Below are positions 24,840-32,565 of a stretch of 64,000 nucleotides of DNA, one piece after another. The stretch spans positions 13,718-77,717 of the forward strand of contig NZ_JBEQWH010000009.1 of assembly GCF_047501175.1 (NCBI RefSeq), in the 5' to 3' direction. A model generated the notes under the pieces. It worked only from the letters and a program-made list of their open reading frames with translations. It was not told the origin of the DNA and searched no databases. Position 1 is the first letter of the stretch; every line of letters begins with the position of its first letter. This DNA is from Methanoprimaticola sp047501175 (lineage in GTDB: Archaea; Thermoplasmatota; Thermoplasmata; Methanomassiliicoccales; Methanomethylophilaceae). The position numbers were made by a program, and so were the translations under genes.

Positions 24840-24975
24840 TCATATGCCCGCCGTGATATCGCGACGATACCGGAAGACGGCCGGATCGCGGCCGTCCCGG
24901 ATGCGGTCGCCGATCGCGCACCGCATGCTGAATGGATCCCATCGGATCCTGAATGAGAATCCGCACCCATTTTAT
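24840..24975. other. Structured divergent intergenic region
   Basis: Between the mcm operon and the divergent ferredoxin gene there are three successive hairpins: GACGGCC/GGCCGTC (24876-24896), ATGCGGT/ACCGCAT (24901-24926) and GGATCC/GGATCC (24934-24949). Both neighbours read outward, so none is a terminator of an annotated gene. The ferredoxin TATA box (tttatag, about 24970-24976) closes the region. It may encode a small structured RNA, but no known class is recognised. Confidence 0.35.
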
Positions 24976-25010
24976 AGATGCTAAGCGGTCGCCTGGACGA
25001 GGTTACTGTA

Positions 25011-25178
25011 ATGGCAGCCAAAGTTAACGAGTCTGAGTGTGTTGCGTGCGGCGCTTGCGTCGACGTCTGCCCCGAGGGAGCTATCACCTGCGACGACATC
25101 GCAGTCATCGACGCTGGAAAATGCGTTGACTGCGGCGCTTGCGTCGACGAGTGCCCCTCCAGCGCCATCTCCTGCTGA
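25011..25178 (+). CDS. 2[4Fe-4S] ferredoxin
   Basis: A 55-residue clostridial-type ferredoxin with two complete CxxCxxCxxxCP motifs (CVACGACVDVCP at residues 10-21 and CVDCGACVDECP at about 38-49). It is a soluble low-potential electron carrier, in methanogens typically linking hydrogenase, heterodisulfide reductase and carbon-oxidising enzymes. The start is the ATG at 25011; the in-frame ATG at 24978 lies at the TATA box and is excluded. GAGGT about 8 bases upstream can serve as a ribosome site. A strong hairpin with a T-run follows, so it is a single-gene unit. Confidence 0.95.
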   Translation: MAAKVNESECVACGACVDVCPEGAITCDDIAVIDAGKCVDCGACVDECPSSAISC

Positions 25179-25190
25179 GATCCGCTGATT

Positions 25191-25225
25191 CCCGCTCGCA
25201 TAACGGGCGGGAGAAACCCATTTTT
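25191..25225 (+). terminator. Terminator after ferredoxin
   Basis: Eight-pair stem (25191-25198 with 25204-25211, one G-U pair) and a CATAA loop, followed 9 bases later by TTTTT at 25221-25225. It looks like an intrinsic terminator. Confidence 0.7.
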
Positions 25226-25249
25226 CTTGACAACTTTGTAAAACGGACG

Positions 25250-25789
25250 TCAGTCCTGTCCCTCGTCGCCCGGACGATCGCCGATTATGGAATCCAGATA
25301 CTCCTGCTGGACGCGGACCACCCCTGTGCTGTCCTTCTCCCGGGAGTAGTCCTCCAGGAGGTTTCCGTTGAGTCTCATGAACTCCGGGGCCCAGTTGAAC
25401 CTTCCCAGGAACGTCTCCGCCTGCTCCTTCTGACCCAGTATGTACAATGCCGCCATTACGGCCTCGGCACTGTTGAGCTCCATCGGACGGCCCCAGTTTA
25501 TCGGATTCGCGGCCAGGAGATATGGTAACGCCCTCTCCTCCACACGCTTCATGCGCGGGAACTTGTCGATGTTCGTCCAGGTGAGGTCCATCACGACGAG
25601 ACCTTTCCTGGCGTGACCTATGTCCGCGGGGGACAGTGCCCGGTCGGAGAACGGCGAGAGGACCACGGAGCCCGAAGGTATGGCGCCCAGGGTCTTGGCC
25701 TCCTTGCCCAGACCGAACTTCAGCATCCGTTTGGCCGTGCACTTCTTCGGATCGCACTGGCACTCGTCGTAGACTATCACCGGGATCAT
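25250..25789 (-). CDS. tsr3: Tsr3 family rRNA aminocarboxypropyltransferase
   Basis: Ribosome-biogenesis enzyme of the Tsr3/DUF367 family, 179 residues. In eukaryotes Tsr3 adds the aminocarboxypropyl group from SAM to the hypermodified pseudouridine of small-subunit rRNA (position near E. coli 966). Family signatures: DPKKCTAKRM near the N-terminus, VLSPFSDRALSPAD, VVMDLTWTNID, LPYLLAANPINWGRP and NSAEAVMAALYILG. The ATG at 25789 overlaps the stop of the upstream phosphatase-like gene (25786), so the two are translationally coupled. Confidence 0.9.
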   Translation of the reverse strand: MIPVIVYDECQCDPKKCTAKRMLKFGLGKEAKTLGAIPSGSVVLSPFSDRALSPADIGHARKGLVVMDLTWTNIDKFPRMKRVEERALPYLLAANPINWGRPMELNSAEAVMAALYILGQKEQAETFLGRFNWAPEFMRLNGNLLEDYSREKDSTGVVRVQQEYLDSIIGDRPGDEGQD

Positions 25790-26268
25790 ACGACTACCAG
25801 GGACCTGAGGCTCTCGGGATCGGCCATGTTAGCCTCCACCCACGCCTTCACCTCATTCATGGAGGCGACGTACTCGTTGAAGAGCTCCAGGTCGTCGGTC
25901 GCGGTGTATTCCGAACGCTGCCTGACCTCTGCGAGGAACTGCCTGCCCTTCCAAGGGGTCTTCCCGGACCATTCCTCGAATGTGGGCCTGTCCATGTAGA
26001 CGACGACGTCGTAGTCCTCGTCCTCCCTGAGGAAATCGCGGTCCTTGAAATCCTTGGAGATCTGCCGCCTGATGTCCTCCCCGCTGGCATACATCGAGGA
26101 AACCATCTCGCAATCGAGGATGTCCTTCTCCGGTCCGGCACTGTACAGCTCATACATGTCATCAAAGAGTTGCCTTGCGAAGTACTCGGCGATCTGAGAT
26201 GCGAAATCATTCTTCGCCTCGACGAAAAGGACGCGCATTTTCGGCTTGGATTCCTTCTTCTTGAACAT
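25786..26268 (-). CDS. LMW phosphatase-fold protein lacking the catalytic cysteine
   Basis: A 160-residue protein whose N-terminal fold reads like a low-molecular-weight protein tyrosine phosphatase or ArsC: VLFVEAKNDFASQIAEYF, YSAGPEKD and DYDVVVYMDR. The active-site loop is changed: where the family has VCxxxxxRS, this has E17 at the cysteine and A23 at the arginine, with S24 kept. It therefore should not hydrolyse phosphoester by the usual route. It is coupled by ATGA overlap to tsr3. It may be a binding or regulatory pseudoenzyme. The assignment to the fold is from pattern only. Confidence 0.6.
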   Translation of the reverse strand: MFKKKESKPKMRVLFVEAKNDFASQIAEYFARQLFDDMYELYSAGPEKDILDCEMVSSMYASGEDIRRQISKDFKDRDFLREDEDYDVVVYMDRPTFEEWSGKTPWKGRQFLAEVRQRSEYTATDDLELFNEYVASMNEVKAWVEANMADPESLRSLVVV

Positions 26269-26389
26269 GCAGATCGACCCTGTCCATGCCTGTCACATTG
26301 ATAAATGATTCTTCCCGGCCCCTACCGCAGACCGGACATATACGACCGAGGCGGCATAAGAGTTAAAGGAACGCTCGCCCATGGACTGC

Positions 26390-26454
26390 ATGCCACGGTG
26401 ATGATCGTTTTTTCGAGCTGAACGCTGATGATAGACGGGCGAGCTGAGTGGCAT
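26390..26454 (+). ncRNA. C/D box guide sRNA
   Basis: All archaeal C/D elements occur in order: C box GTGATGA (26398-26404), 13-nt guide (26405-26417), D' box CTGA (26418-26421), 3-nt spacer, C' box CTGATGA (26425-26431), 12-nt guide (26432-26443), D box CTGA (26444-26447). A 7-bp terminal stem ATGCCAC/GTGGCAT (26390-26396 with 26448-26454) encloses them, giving the kink-turn geometry for L7Ae, Nop5 and fibrillarin. The D guide contains GACGGGCG, complementary to the universal 16S rRNA segment around E. coli 1400-1407; the D+5 rule points at C1402. The D' guide target is not identified. It lies in an otherwise gene-free gap. Confidence 0.8.
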
Positions 26455-26473
26455 ACCCCTCATTCCGGGGAGA

Positions 26474-26851
26474 TCACCAGGGCCTCTGACCGCTGTGAGA
26501 TATCAAATACTCGTTGTACTCCTTGGTCGTGATGTACGCATCGTACATCCCATACACCCATAGAGCCAGAACGCCAATCGCCGTAACAATGACATACGGG
26601 AAGAGCACGGCGCACACGATGGCCCCTATCAGGATCCAGAGCCCTTTCGTGACCTTGCCCGCGTACATATGACCGAGGCCGGGAATCAACAGGGAGAGGA
26701 TCAGCGCGAGCCCCTCCGACTTCTTGTTGAACATTATAGCGGTGTTCGGGTCGACATTGCCGCCGGAACCGAACCCGTTGGAGGAAAAGCCGCAGTCGGG
26801 ACAGAACCTAGCACCTTCCGGCAATTCCTTTCCGCAATTGGGACAATACAT
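26474..26851 (-). CDS. Zinc-ribbon TM2-domain membrane protein
   Basis: A 125-residue protein with an N-terminal zinc ribbon (CPNCGKELPEGARFCPDCG, residues 3-21), a Gly/Asn linker, and a TM2-like double hydrophobic hairpin (LALILSLLIPGLGHMYAGK then LWILIGAIVCAVLF and a third segment). The GLGHMYAGK turn between helices is typical of TM2 proteins. It is probably a membrane protein with a cytoplasmic zinc domain; the function of the family is unclear. The ATG at 26851 is preceded by GGAGTAGAGG. Confidence 0.8.
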   Translation of the reverse strand: MYCPNCGKELPEGARFCPDCGFSSNGFGSGGNVDPNTAIMFNKKSEGLALILSLLIPGLGHMYAGKVTKGLWILIGAIVCAVLFPYVIVTAIGVLALWVYGMYDAYITTKEYNEYLISHSGQRPW

Positions 26852-26951
26852 CCTCTACTCCCGATACCGTCTCACCGTGCCACGTTTAAGGCTGTACCCA
26901 CATCTTTCCAAACGGGAAAGAACCAAATATAGTAGCCCTGATGATTTTCGC

Positions 26952-28244
26952 ATGACCTCGCTTCAAGTGGCCCTAGATCTGATGCAGCTGTCCAGAACCG
27001 TCCCTATCGCACACGAGGCAGTGGACGGGGGAGCGGACTGGATCGAGGCGGGCACACCGCTGATCAAGAGCGAAGGTGCGGAGGCGGTACGTGTCCTCCG
27101 CAAGGAATTCCCGGGCAGGATGATCATAGCCGACACCAAGACCATGGACACGGGATCGTTCGAGGTGGAGATAATGGCCAAGGCCGGTGCGAACATCGTC
27201 ACCGTCCTCGGGCTCGCGGACGATGCCACCATCGAGGAGGCCGTCATGGCCGGAAGGAAGTACGGTGCGGAGATCATGGTCGACATGATCAACGTCCCCG
27301 ACAAGGTCGCACGCTCCAAGAGGGTCGAGGAGCTCGGAGTGGCATACATCTGCCTACACATGGGGATCGACAGCCAGATGAGGGGCGAGGAGCCCCCCAT
27401 AGACATTCTCAGGAGGATCGTGTCCGAGGTCTCGATACCCGTCGCGGTCGCCGGAGGCATCACAGCCGAGAACGCGGGAGAGTACGTCGAGGCAGGGGCA
27501 TCGGACGTCATCGTCGGCGGAGCCATCCTGAAGACCGAGAACATCGCCGAGGCCGCCAGGAACATCAAGAAGGCCATGTCCGGCGCCAAGGTGGACACGG
27601 ACCTCGCGAAGAAATACGGTGAGGAGGACCTGTTCGAAGCGTTCAACAGAGTCTCCACATGCAACATATCCGATGCGTTCCACAAGCAGGGGGTCATGTT
27701 CGGGATCCTCCCCCAATCCCTCGCCCACAGACAGAAGATGGTGGGGAGGGCACTGACCGTTCAGACGACGAACGGGGACTGGGCGAAGCCCGTCGAGGCT
27801 GTAGACCGCGCCAAGGAAGGCGACGTCATTGTCGTCGATGTCGGCGGCGCGCCGGTCGCGGTCTGGGGGGAGCTTGCGTCCCATTCCGCCATGGTCATGG
27901 GGGTCAAGGGGATCGTCATAGACGGAGCCGTCAGAGATATAGATGACATCAGGGACCTCGGGTTCCCCGCATTCTCCCGCACGGTGGCACCCTGCGCCGG
28001 AGAGCCCAAGGGATATGGAGGCATAGGCATCGAGATCACCGTGGGCGGGCAGAGGGTCCGCACCGGGGACTGGATCGTCGGCGACGAGAACGGCATCGTG
28101 GTCATACCGAAGGAATCGGCCGTCGAGGTCGCCAACAGGGCCCTGGACGTTCATGAGAGGGAGAACAGGACCCGCGAGGAGATCGAGAGGGGTTCCACAC
28201 TCTCCAAGGTCAACGAGCTCGCCAAATGGGAGCCCGTACAGTGA
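26952..28244 (+). CDS. Fused 3-hexulose-6-phosphate synthase / RraA-like protein
   Basis: A 430-residue two-domain enzyme. Residues about 1-210 are a 3-hexulose-6-phosphate synthase TIM barrel of the OMP decarboxylase superfamily (IIADTKTMDTGSFEVEI, GAEIMVDMINV, VAVAGGITAENA). Residues about 225-430 are an RraA-like domain (CNISDAFHKQG, GDVIVVDVGG, GIVIDGAVRDIDDI). In methanogens lacking the oxidative pentose-phosphate pathway the synthase run in reverse releases formaldehyde and supplies ribulose 5-phosphate; the fusion is known in archaea. The start is the ATG at 26952, about 24 bases after a TATA-like aaatata (26925-26931), so the message is probably leaderless. The RraA partner activity is uncertain. 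Confidence 0.9.
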   Translation: MTSLQVALDLMQLSRTVPIAHEAVDGGADWIEAGTPLIKSEGAEAVRVLRKEFPGRMIIADTKTMDTGSFEVEIMAKAGANIVTVLGLADDATIEEAVMAGRKYGAEIMVDMINVPDKVARSKRVEELGVAYICLHMGIDSQMRGEEPPIDILRRIVSEVSIPVAVAGGITAENAGEYVEAGASDVIVGGAILKTENIAEAARNIKKAMSGAKVDTDLAKKYGEEDLFEAFNRVSTCNISDAFHKQGVMFGILPQSLAHRQKMVGRALTVQTTNGDWAKPVEAVDRAKEGDVIVVDVGGAPVAVWGELASHSAMVMGVKGIVIDGAVRDIDDIRDLGFPAFSRTVAPCAGEPKGYGGIGIEITVGGQRVRTGDWIVGDENGIVVIPKESAVEVANRALDVHERENRTREEIERGSTLSKVNELAKWEPVQ

Positions 28245-28269
28245 ACCTCTGAGAGAACAATCATCTAAT

Positions 28270-28302
28270 GACCTCCCTCTCCGGCATCCGGAGAGGGAGG
28301 TC
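28270..28302 (+). terminator. Strong hairpin after the HPS-RraA gene
   Basis: Perfect 15-pair stem (28270-28284 with 28288-28302) with a CAT loop, followed by GTTTT. It is one of the most stable hairpins in the window and lies between two convergent genes, so it may stop transcription from both sides. Confidence 0.75.
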
Positions 28303-28314
28303 GTTTTCCATCGG

Positions 28315-28339
28315 ACCTCTGAAGGAATGGTTCAGAGGT
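28315..28339 (-). terminator. Hairpin over the htpX stop
   Basis: Nine-pair stem ACCTCTGAA/TTCAGAGGT with a 7-base loop; the inner strand includes the htpX stop codon. Probably a 3'-end structure of the htpX message. Confidence 0.45.
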
Positions 28340-29228
28340 GCTTTATCCCGTTGATCTCCTCGTCAAGGGCCTTGAGCCTGGCGATCCTGTCGGGGGTCGT
28401 GGGATGGGTCCTGAAGAGGTTGACGAGACCCCTGGCCTTCTTCATTCCGAAGGGCGAGGATATCCACACGCTCTCATAGGACGGGTTGTCGTAGTTGTTG
28501 GCCTTGGTCGTGCATCCGCTCTCGATCTTCGTGAGGGCGCTCGCCAGGGCCATGGGCTTCCCGGTTATCCTCGCCCCGGACTCGTCCGCGAGGTACTCCC
28601 TGTTCCTGGACACGCCCAGTTGGACGAGCATGGCCGCGATGGGCAGGGTTATGTCTGCGATCAGGGCTATCACGAGGGAAAGCCCGTTGTTCTCATCGTT
28701 GCTGAACATCGAGGACCAGACGGCCACCCTGGTGACGTAGGCCACGAGGGAGGCCATGGTGGACGCCACGGACATCACCAGGATGTCCCTGTTCTTCACG
28801 TGGGACATCTCGTGTGCCATCACACCCTCGAGCTCATCGTCGGTCAGCAGGCTGAGCAGGGGCCTGGTCGCCACCACGGCGGCGTTCTTGGGATTCCTGC
28901 CCGTGGCGAAGGCGTTGGGCATGGGGACGTTGGATATCCCGACCTCGGGCATGGGAAGCCCCGCCTTCAGGGCTATGCCCTCGACTATGCCGTACAGCCT
29001 CGGCTCCTGCTCGCGGGTGACGAGCTGGACCTTGTTGGCCCTGAGGGCCATGCCCTTGGAGAAGAAGTAGGCGTAGAAGTTGAATGCTATCGAGATGACG
29101 AGCATCACCGCCATTCCGATCATCCAATTCTTGAAGAGATAGCCTACGAGCCCTCCGATGACCACGAGTATCAGGGTCATCGCTGCGAACATCGCCGCGG
29201 TTCTGAGACGCCAGTACATTTTAATCAC
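28332..29228 (-). CDS. htpX: Membrane zinc metalloprotease HtpX
   Basis: M48-family heat-shock membrane protease, 298 residues. Two N-terminal transmembrane helices precede the active site HEMSH (about residue 139-143) with the third zinc ligand expected in NREYLADESGA. A second hydrophobic pair follows the HEMSH. It degrades misfolded membrane proteins. The ATG at 29228 (or 29219) lies close to a TATA box in the 16-base element 29241-29256, which is identical to the promoter of the heat-shock operon at 58.9 kb. This suggests shared stress regulation. The message is probably leaderless. Confidence 0.92.
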   Translation of the reverse strand: MIKMYWRLRTAAMFAAMTLILVVIGGLVGYLFKNWMIGMAVMLVISIAFNFYAYFFSKGMALRANKVQLVTREQEPRLYGIVEGIALKAGLPMPEVGISNVPMPNAFATGRNPKNAAVVATRPLLSLLTDDELEGVMAHEMSHVKNRDILVMSVASTMASLVAYVTRVAVWSSMFSNDENNGLSLVIALIADITLPIAAMLVQLGVSRNREYLADESGARITGKPMALASALTKIESGCTTKANNYDNPSYESVWISSPFGMKKARGLVNLFRTHPTTPDRIARLKALDEEINGIKHL

Positions 29229-29240
29229 CCCTTCTTTATC

Positions 29241-29256
29241 TGAACTTCTATATAAA
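29241..29256 (-). promoter_or_regulatory. htpX promoter with heat-shock-type element
   Basis: Read on the minus strand this is TTTATATAGAAGTTCA: a TATA box followed directly by GAAGTTCA. The same 16 bases occur at 58941-58956 before the phr-like/cdc48/hsp20 operon. Confidence 0.6.
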
Positions 29257-29282
29257 ACTAATACAATGAACTTCGCTCCGGC

Positions 29283-30014
29283 TCACAGCTCCAGCATCAT
29301 CCCGGCGTAGAAGTCGTCGACACCTTTCAGACCGAAATGGGCCCTCAGGTTGGTCATCCCGTCACGTCCCGTACAATGGTTGAGATGAAGGTCCGTGCAA
29401 CCGTATGACTCGAACTCCAGGGCGTACTGCTCGGCCACAGTCTTCTTCCTCTTTTCCAGCAGGACCGCTCCCACGTACGTCTTGACATCGAACCCGAACT
29501 TGGAGCGGAATGCCGACAGCTGGGGCCCCGGGCCGTTGACTCCCCGTCCCGACACGACCGCCGTCTGCTTCCCCCTCACCACGAGGAACGACTCCCCGTC
29601 GATCTGGGGGGACACCAACACGCCCGGCACGACCTCCAGCCAACCGTCTATGTCGTGGAGGGTCGCCTTGGGACGGTTCTCGTCCGAGAGTCCGACCTGG
29701 AACGACATGAACCCGGATTTCTTGGAGTACAGACCAGCGGGGGCGTACACGTCCACCGGCGACGTGCGTGCCTCGAGGAGGCCGTTGATCGCCCTGCAGT
29801 TGTCGGGACATGCCTGGGAGATGACAACGGCATCTATCGACTCGGGGTCGATCTCGAGATGCTCCATGTTGTGCATCAGATACCTGTCCCTCAGCCCGGT
29901 GTCGAAAAGGACCCTCTTCCCGTCGGCCTCGACGAGGACCGAGAAGCCCTTGGCGCCTATGAGCTGCGTGTCCACCACGGAGCCCTCGTCATATACGCTC
30001 AGTATGCTTGCCAT
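29283..30014 (-). CDS. Metallo-beta-lactamase-fold protein with degenerate metal site
   Basis: A 243-residue protein whose order of strands and RVLFDTGL motif (residues 34-41) read like the metallo-beta-lactamase family close to methanogen MBL proteins linked to pterin synthesis. The signature HXHXDH is replaced by SQACPDNC: Q67, C69, D71 and N72, so only the aspartate is kept. A late NHCTG segment, common in this subfamily, is retained. It probably does not bind two zincs in the usual way. It lies 4 bases downstream of the TatD-like gene's stop... the two are cotranscribed on the minus strand. Function unknown. Confidence 0.65.
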   Translation of the reverse strand: MASILSVYDEGSVVDTQLIGAKGFSVLVEADGKRVLFDTGLRDRYLMHNMEHLEIDPESIDAVVISQACPDNCRAINGLLEARTSPVDVYAPAGLYSKKSGFMSFQVGLSDENRPKATLHDIDGWLEVVPGVLVSPQIDGESFLVVRGKQTAVVSGRGVNGPGPQLSAFRSKFGFDVKTYVGAVLLEKRKKTVAEQYALEFESYGCTDLHLNHCTGRDGMTNLRAHFGLKGVDDFYAGMMLEL

Positions 30015-30018
30015 TATT

Positions 30019-30855
30019 TCATCTCCCGTAAAGTGAATCTGGTATGTCCCCGCAGATCCGGTGTATGCTCTCCGTCGGGACCTGCCCGTTGGCCAGCCAT
30101 GCCTTGACCCTCTTGGGGACGGTCGTGACCGCCATTATCGCCCCGGGCTTGAGCGGGTCGTCTATGTAATCGGTCTCGATCATGAAGCGGTCTGTCCCCT
30201 TGGAGATGGCCTCGCGCGTATTCGTCTTGGATGCGGGTATCGACGGCATCACGCCGTGCGTCTCCTCCGGTGTCACCCATGGAGGGGATGAGTGCTTGAC
30301 CACCCTACTGCGGTCGAGGCCCGCCATGTCCGCGATCTCGGCCAAGGAACGGTCCGTATACTCCTCGGACTCGCAATGTATGATGACGGGGCAGTCGACC
30401 TCCCTCGCAAGCTCCATGCCCCTTAGCAGCACCCTGTTGGATGCGTCCCGTATCTCCCGGGACACCGGGAAGTGCGGACGCCCGATCTCGCCTATCGCGA
30501 CGGCCCTTCCCTCCGCCACGTCACGGGCCGCGTCCTCCATCCCGCGGACCATCATCTCCTCGGCCCGCTCCAGCCCGTAGGCTTCGGCGAGGGGGACCAT
30601 GAGCACCGGATACGGTCCGACGGCGATATTGATCCTCAGGCTCGTAGCCTCCCTTGCGCGCTGTGCCAGCGCATAGGTCACCTCGTACGATTCGGCAAAA
30701 TCGCCCCCCTTGTGGATGGGGACCTCCGAATAGGGGAGCGTGACCAGGGTCAGTCCCGTGCCTCCCGCCGCCTCGAACTCCTTCAGGGCATCGACGTTGC
30801 GTCCGGAGGGGGACATATGGATATGGTTGTCGTAGACGGGCACCTGCTCGCTCAT
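30019..30855 (-). CDS. TatD-related metal-dependent hydrolase
   Basis: Amidohydrolase-superfamily TIM barrel of 278 residues. Metal-ligand segments: DNHIHM at the N-terminus (HxH), AIGEIGRPH, VIIHCES, VVKHSS and the late ETDYIDD aspartate. This matches the archaeal TatD-like hydrolases rather than bacterial TatD nuclease; the substrate is unknown. I chose the ATG at 30855 over a GTG two codons upstream. The gene downstream on the same strand (MBL-fold protein) starts 4 bases after its stop, so they form an operon. Confidence 0.8.
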   Translation of the reverse strand: MSEQVPVYDNHIHMSPSGRNVDALKEFEAAGGTGLTLVTLPYSEVPIHKGGDFAESYEVTYALAQRAREATSLRINIAVGPYPVLMVPLAEAYGLERAEEMMVRGMEDAARDVAEGRAVAIGEIGRPHFPVSREIRDASNRVLLRGMELAREVDCPVIIHCESEEYTDRSLAEIADMAGLDRSRVVKHSSPPWVTPEETHGVMPSIPASKTNTREAISKGTDRFMIETDYIDDPLKPGAIMAVTTVPKRVKAWLANGQVPTESIHRICGDIPDSLYGR

Positions 30856-30990
30856 CGACACCCCATACGCTCATGTTGAAATAAGAGACTCCCTCGATCC
30901 GTCGGGCGGTACGAAGGATCGACCCCGCGAGAGGGCGATGGTTGCTGCCTGCATCCAGATTAAATATCACCGTCTCCAATGGTTCGTACG

Positions 30991-32223
30991 ATGGATTCGA
31001 ACTCCCGCTTCATGCTCAAGGCGTTCAAGAAGTACTACCGGACGGACGGTCCTATAATGCCGGACCGCTTCGCGCGCAGGGAGTTCGGTTTCATGTTCTT
31101 CGACAAGAACTTCGTCCAGAGGCACCTGTCCTTCAGCGCCCCCGACGAGCTGAGGCGTTACATGCAGGGGAACATACCCGCACACAGCTACTACTCCACA
31201 TCGTACTACCGCAGGCCTAACGCGCCGGTGATGGACGACAAGGAATGGCTGGGGGCGGAACTGATCTTCGACCTGGACGCCGATCACCTGGACGGCGCCA
31301 AGGAGATGACCTATGCGCAGATGGTCCTGCAGATCCGCGAGGAGATGAAGCACCTCGTGGACTCGTTCCTGATGGACGACCTCGGGTTCTCGGAGGATCA
31401 GATACACATCACGTTCTCCGGAGGGAGGGGATACCATGCGCACGTCCGCACCCCGGACATCATGGAACTGGGCACGCATGAGAGAAGGGAGCTCGTGGAC
31501 TACATCACATGCTCTGGCCTGAACATAGACTGGGTCTTTCCCGTGAACCGTGTCCCGACATCAAGGGTGGCGACCGGGAGCGGCATGCGCACCAATGTCG
31601 CGAAGGACCGCCTTATACCCCCCGCGGATTCGGGAGGATGGCGGAAGAGGATGCGCGTGGGCCTCATGGACGTGGTCAACGATTTCTGCGACACGGAGGA
31701 TGCCAAGCTCCTGAAGCGCGAATACCCGAGCATCAAGGGCAGCGACAGCAAGAGCATATACAAGGCCCGCGACGAGCTCGTCAGAGCCAGAGGCGTCCTT
31801 TTCGAGAAAAATAACATGGCCATGCTGTCCACCTCCACCCAGAACATGCTCGTCAAGATCATGAAGGAGGATGTGGCGTACCGCCTGTCGGGAGAGGTCG
31901 ACGAACCGGTCACGGCGGACATCAAGAGACTCATACGCCTCCCCGGATCGGTCCATGGGAAGAGCGGACTCAGGGTGACCCCCATCACAAGGCAGGAGCT
32001 CACCGACTTCGATCCACTGCAGATGGCCGTCCCCGACGCGTACTCCGACGACCCTGTGAAGGTCACGATGAGGAGGCCCGCAGACCTCGACATCAAGGGA
32101 GAGCGCCTCTCCCTCAAGGGCGAGACAGAGGTCCCCGAGTTCGCCGCCGTGTTCCTGATCGGAAGGAAGATGGCTGATTTCGGCTATCTGTCGGAAGAAT
32201 CCCAAAAACAGAAGCTGTTCTGA
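30991..32223 (+). CDS. priS: DNA primase small (catalytic) subunit PriS
   Basis: Archaeal/eukaryotic-type primase catalytic subunit, 410 residues, making primers at replication forks together with PriL (not in this window). The catalytic acidic pair is in LIFDLDADH (about residue 92-100), and SGGRGYHAHV is the conserved nucleotide-binding block. The start is the ATG at 30991, about 27 bases after the TATA box ATTAAATA (30959-30966), giving a leaderless message; an ATG at 30979 is the alternative. Divergent from the TatD-like gene. Confidence 0.95.
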   Translation: MDSNSRFMLKAFKKYYRTDGPIMPDRFARREFGFMFFDKNFVQRHLSFSAPDELRRYMQGNIPAHSYYSTSYYRRPNAPVMDDKEWLGAELIFDLDADHLDGAKEMTYAQMVLQIREEMKHLVDSFLMDDLGFSEDQIHITFSGGRGYHAHVRTPDIMELGTHERRELVDYITCSGLNIDWVFPVNRVPTSRVATGSGMRTNVAKDRLIPPADSGGWRKRMRVGLMDVVNDFCDTEDAKLLKREYPSIKGSDSKSIYKARDELVRARGVLFEKNNMAMLSTSTQNMLVKIMKEDVAYRLSGEVDEPVTADIKRLIRLPGSVHGKSGLRVTPITRQELTDFDPLQMAVPDAYSDDPVKVTMRRPADLDIKGERLSLKGETEVPEFAAVFLIGRKMADFGYLSEESQKQKLF

Positions 32224-32340
32224 CCATCTGGCACATTTGGATTTCAGCCTCGGGTGCCGTTCCTCTCCTCTTCCTTATTATAATAGAACGGGCGAATGGT
32301 TTATTAGGGGGTTGCGTTTGCCGAATCCAAGGTAATCACA

Positions 32341-32565
32341 ATGAAAGCATTCCGCATCACTGGAACCTATGCAGACCCCAGAAAGACTCAGCCCTTCTCC
32401 ATCGAGATGGCAGCCGAGGACGAAGCCGCCGTCAAGGAGAAGGCCCTGTCCACCATCGGAAGCAAGCACAAGCTCAAGAGATGGCAGATCGACATCACCG
32501 AGATCACCGAGCTCTCCGCCGACGACGTCACCAACCACGTCGTGAAGTACCAGATCGGTGAGTGA
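32341..32565 (+). CDS. rpl18a: Ribosomal protein L18a (L20A/LX)
   Basis: Small archaeal 50S ribosomal protein, 74 residues, with the family pattern FRITGTYADPRKTQPFSIE and HKLKRWQIDITEI. It is the first gene of the conserved archaeal cluster L18a - prefoldin alpha - FtsY. The stop overlaps the GTG of the next gene as GTGA. TATA-like stretches (ttattataatag about 32274-32286 and tttattag about 32299-32306) lie upstream. Confidence 0.9.
   Translation: MKAFRITGTYADPRKTQPFSIEMAAEDEAAVKEKALSTIGSKHKLKRWQIDITEITELSADDVTNHVVKYQIGE

Noticed and set aside
24840..24975. C/D box sRNA in the mcm-ferredoxin gap
   Set aside because: CTGA occurs twice but no C or C' box (RUGAUGA) is present at the right places.
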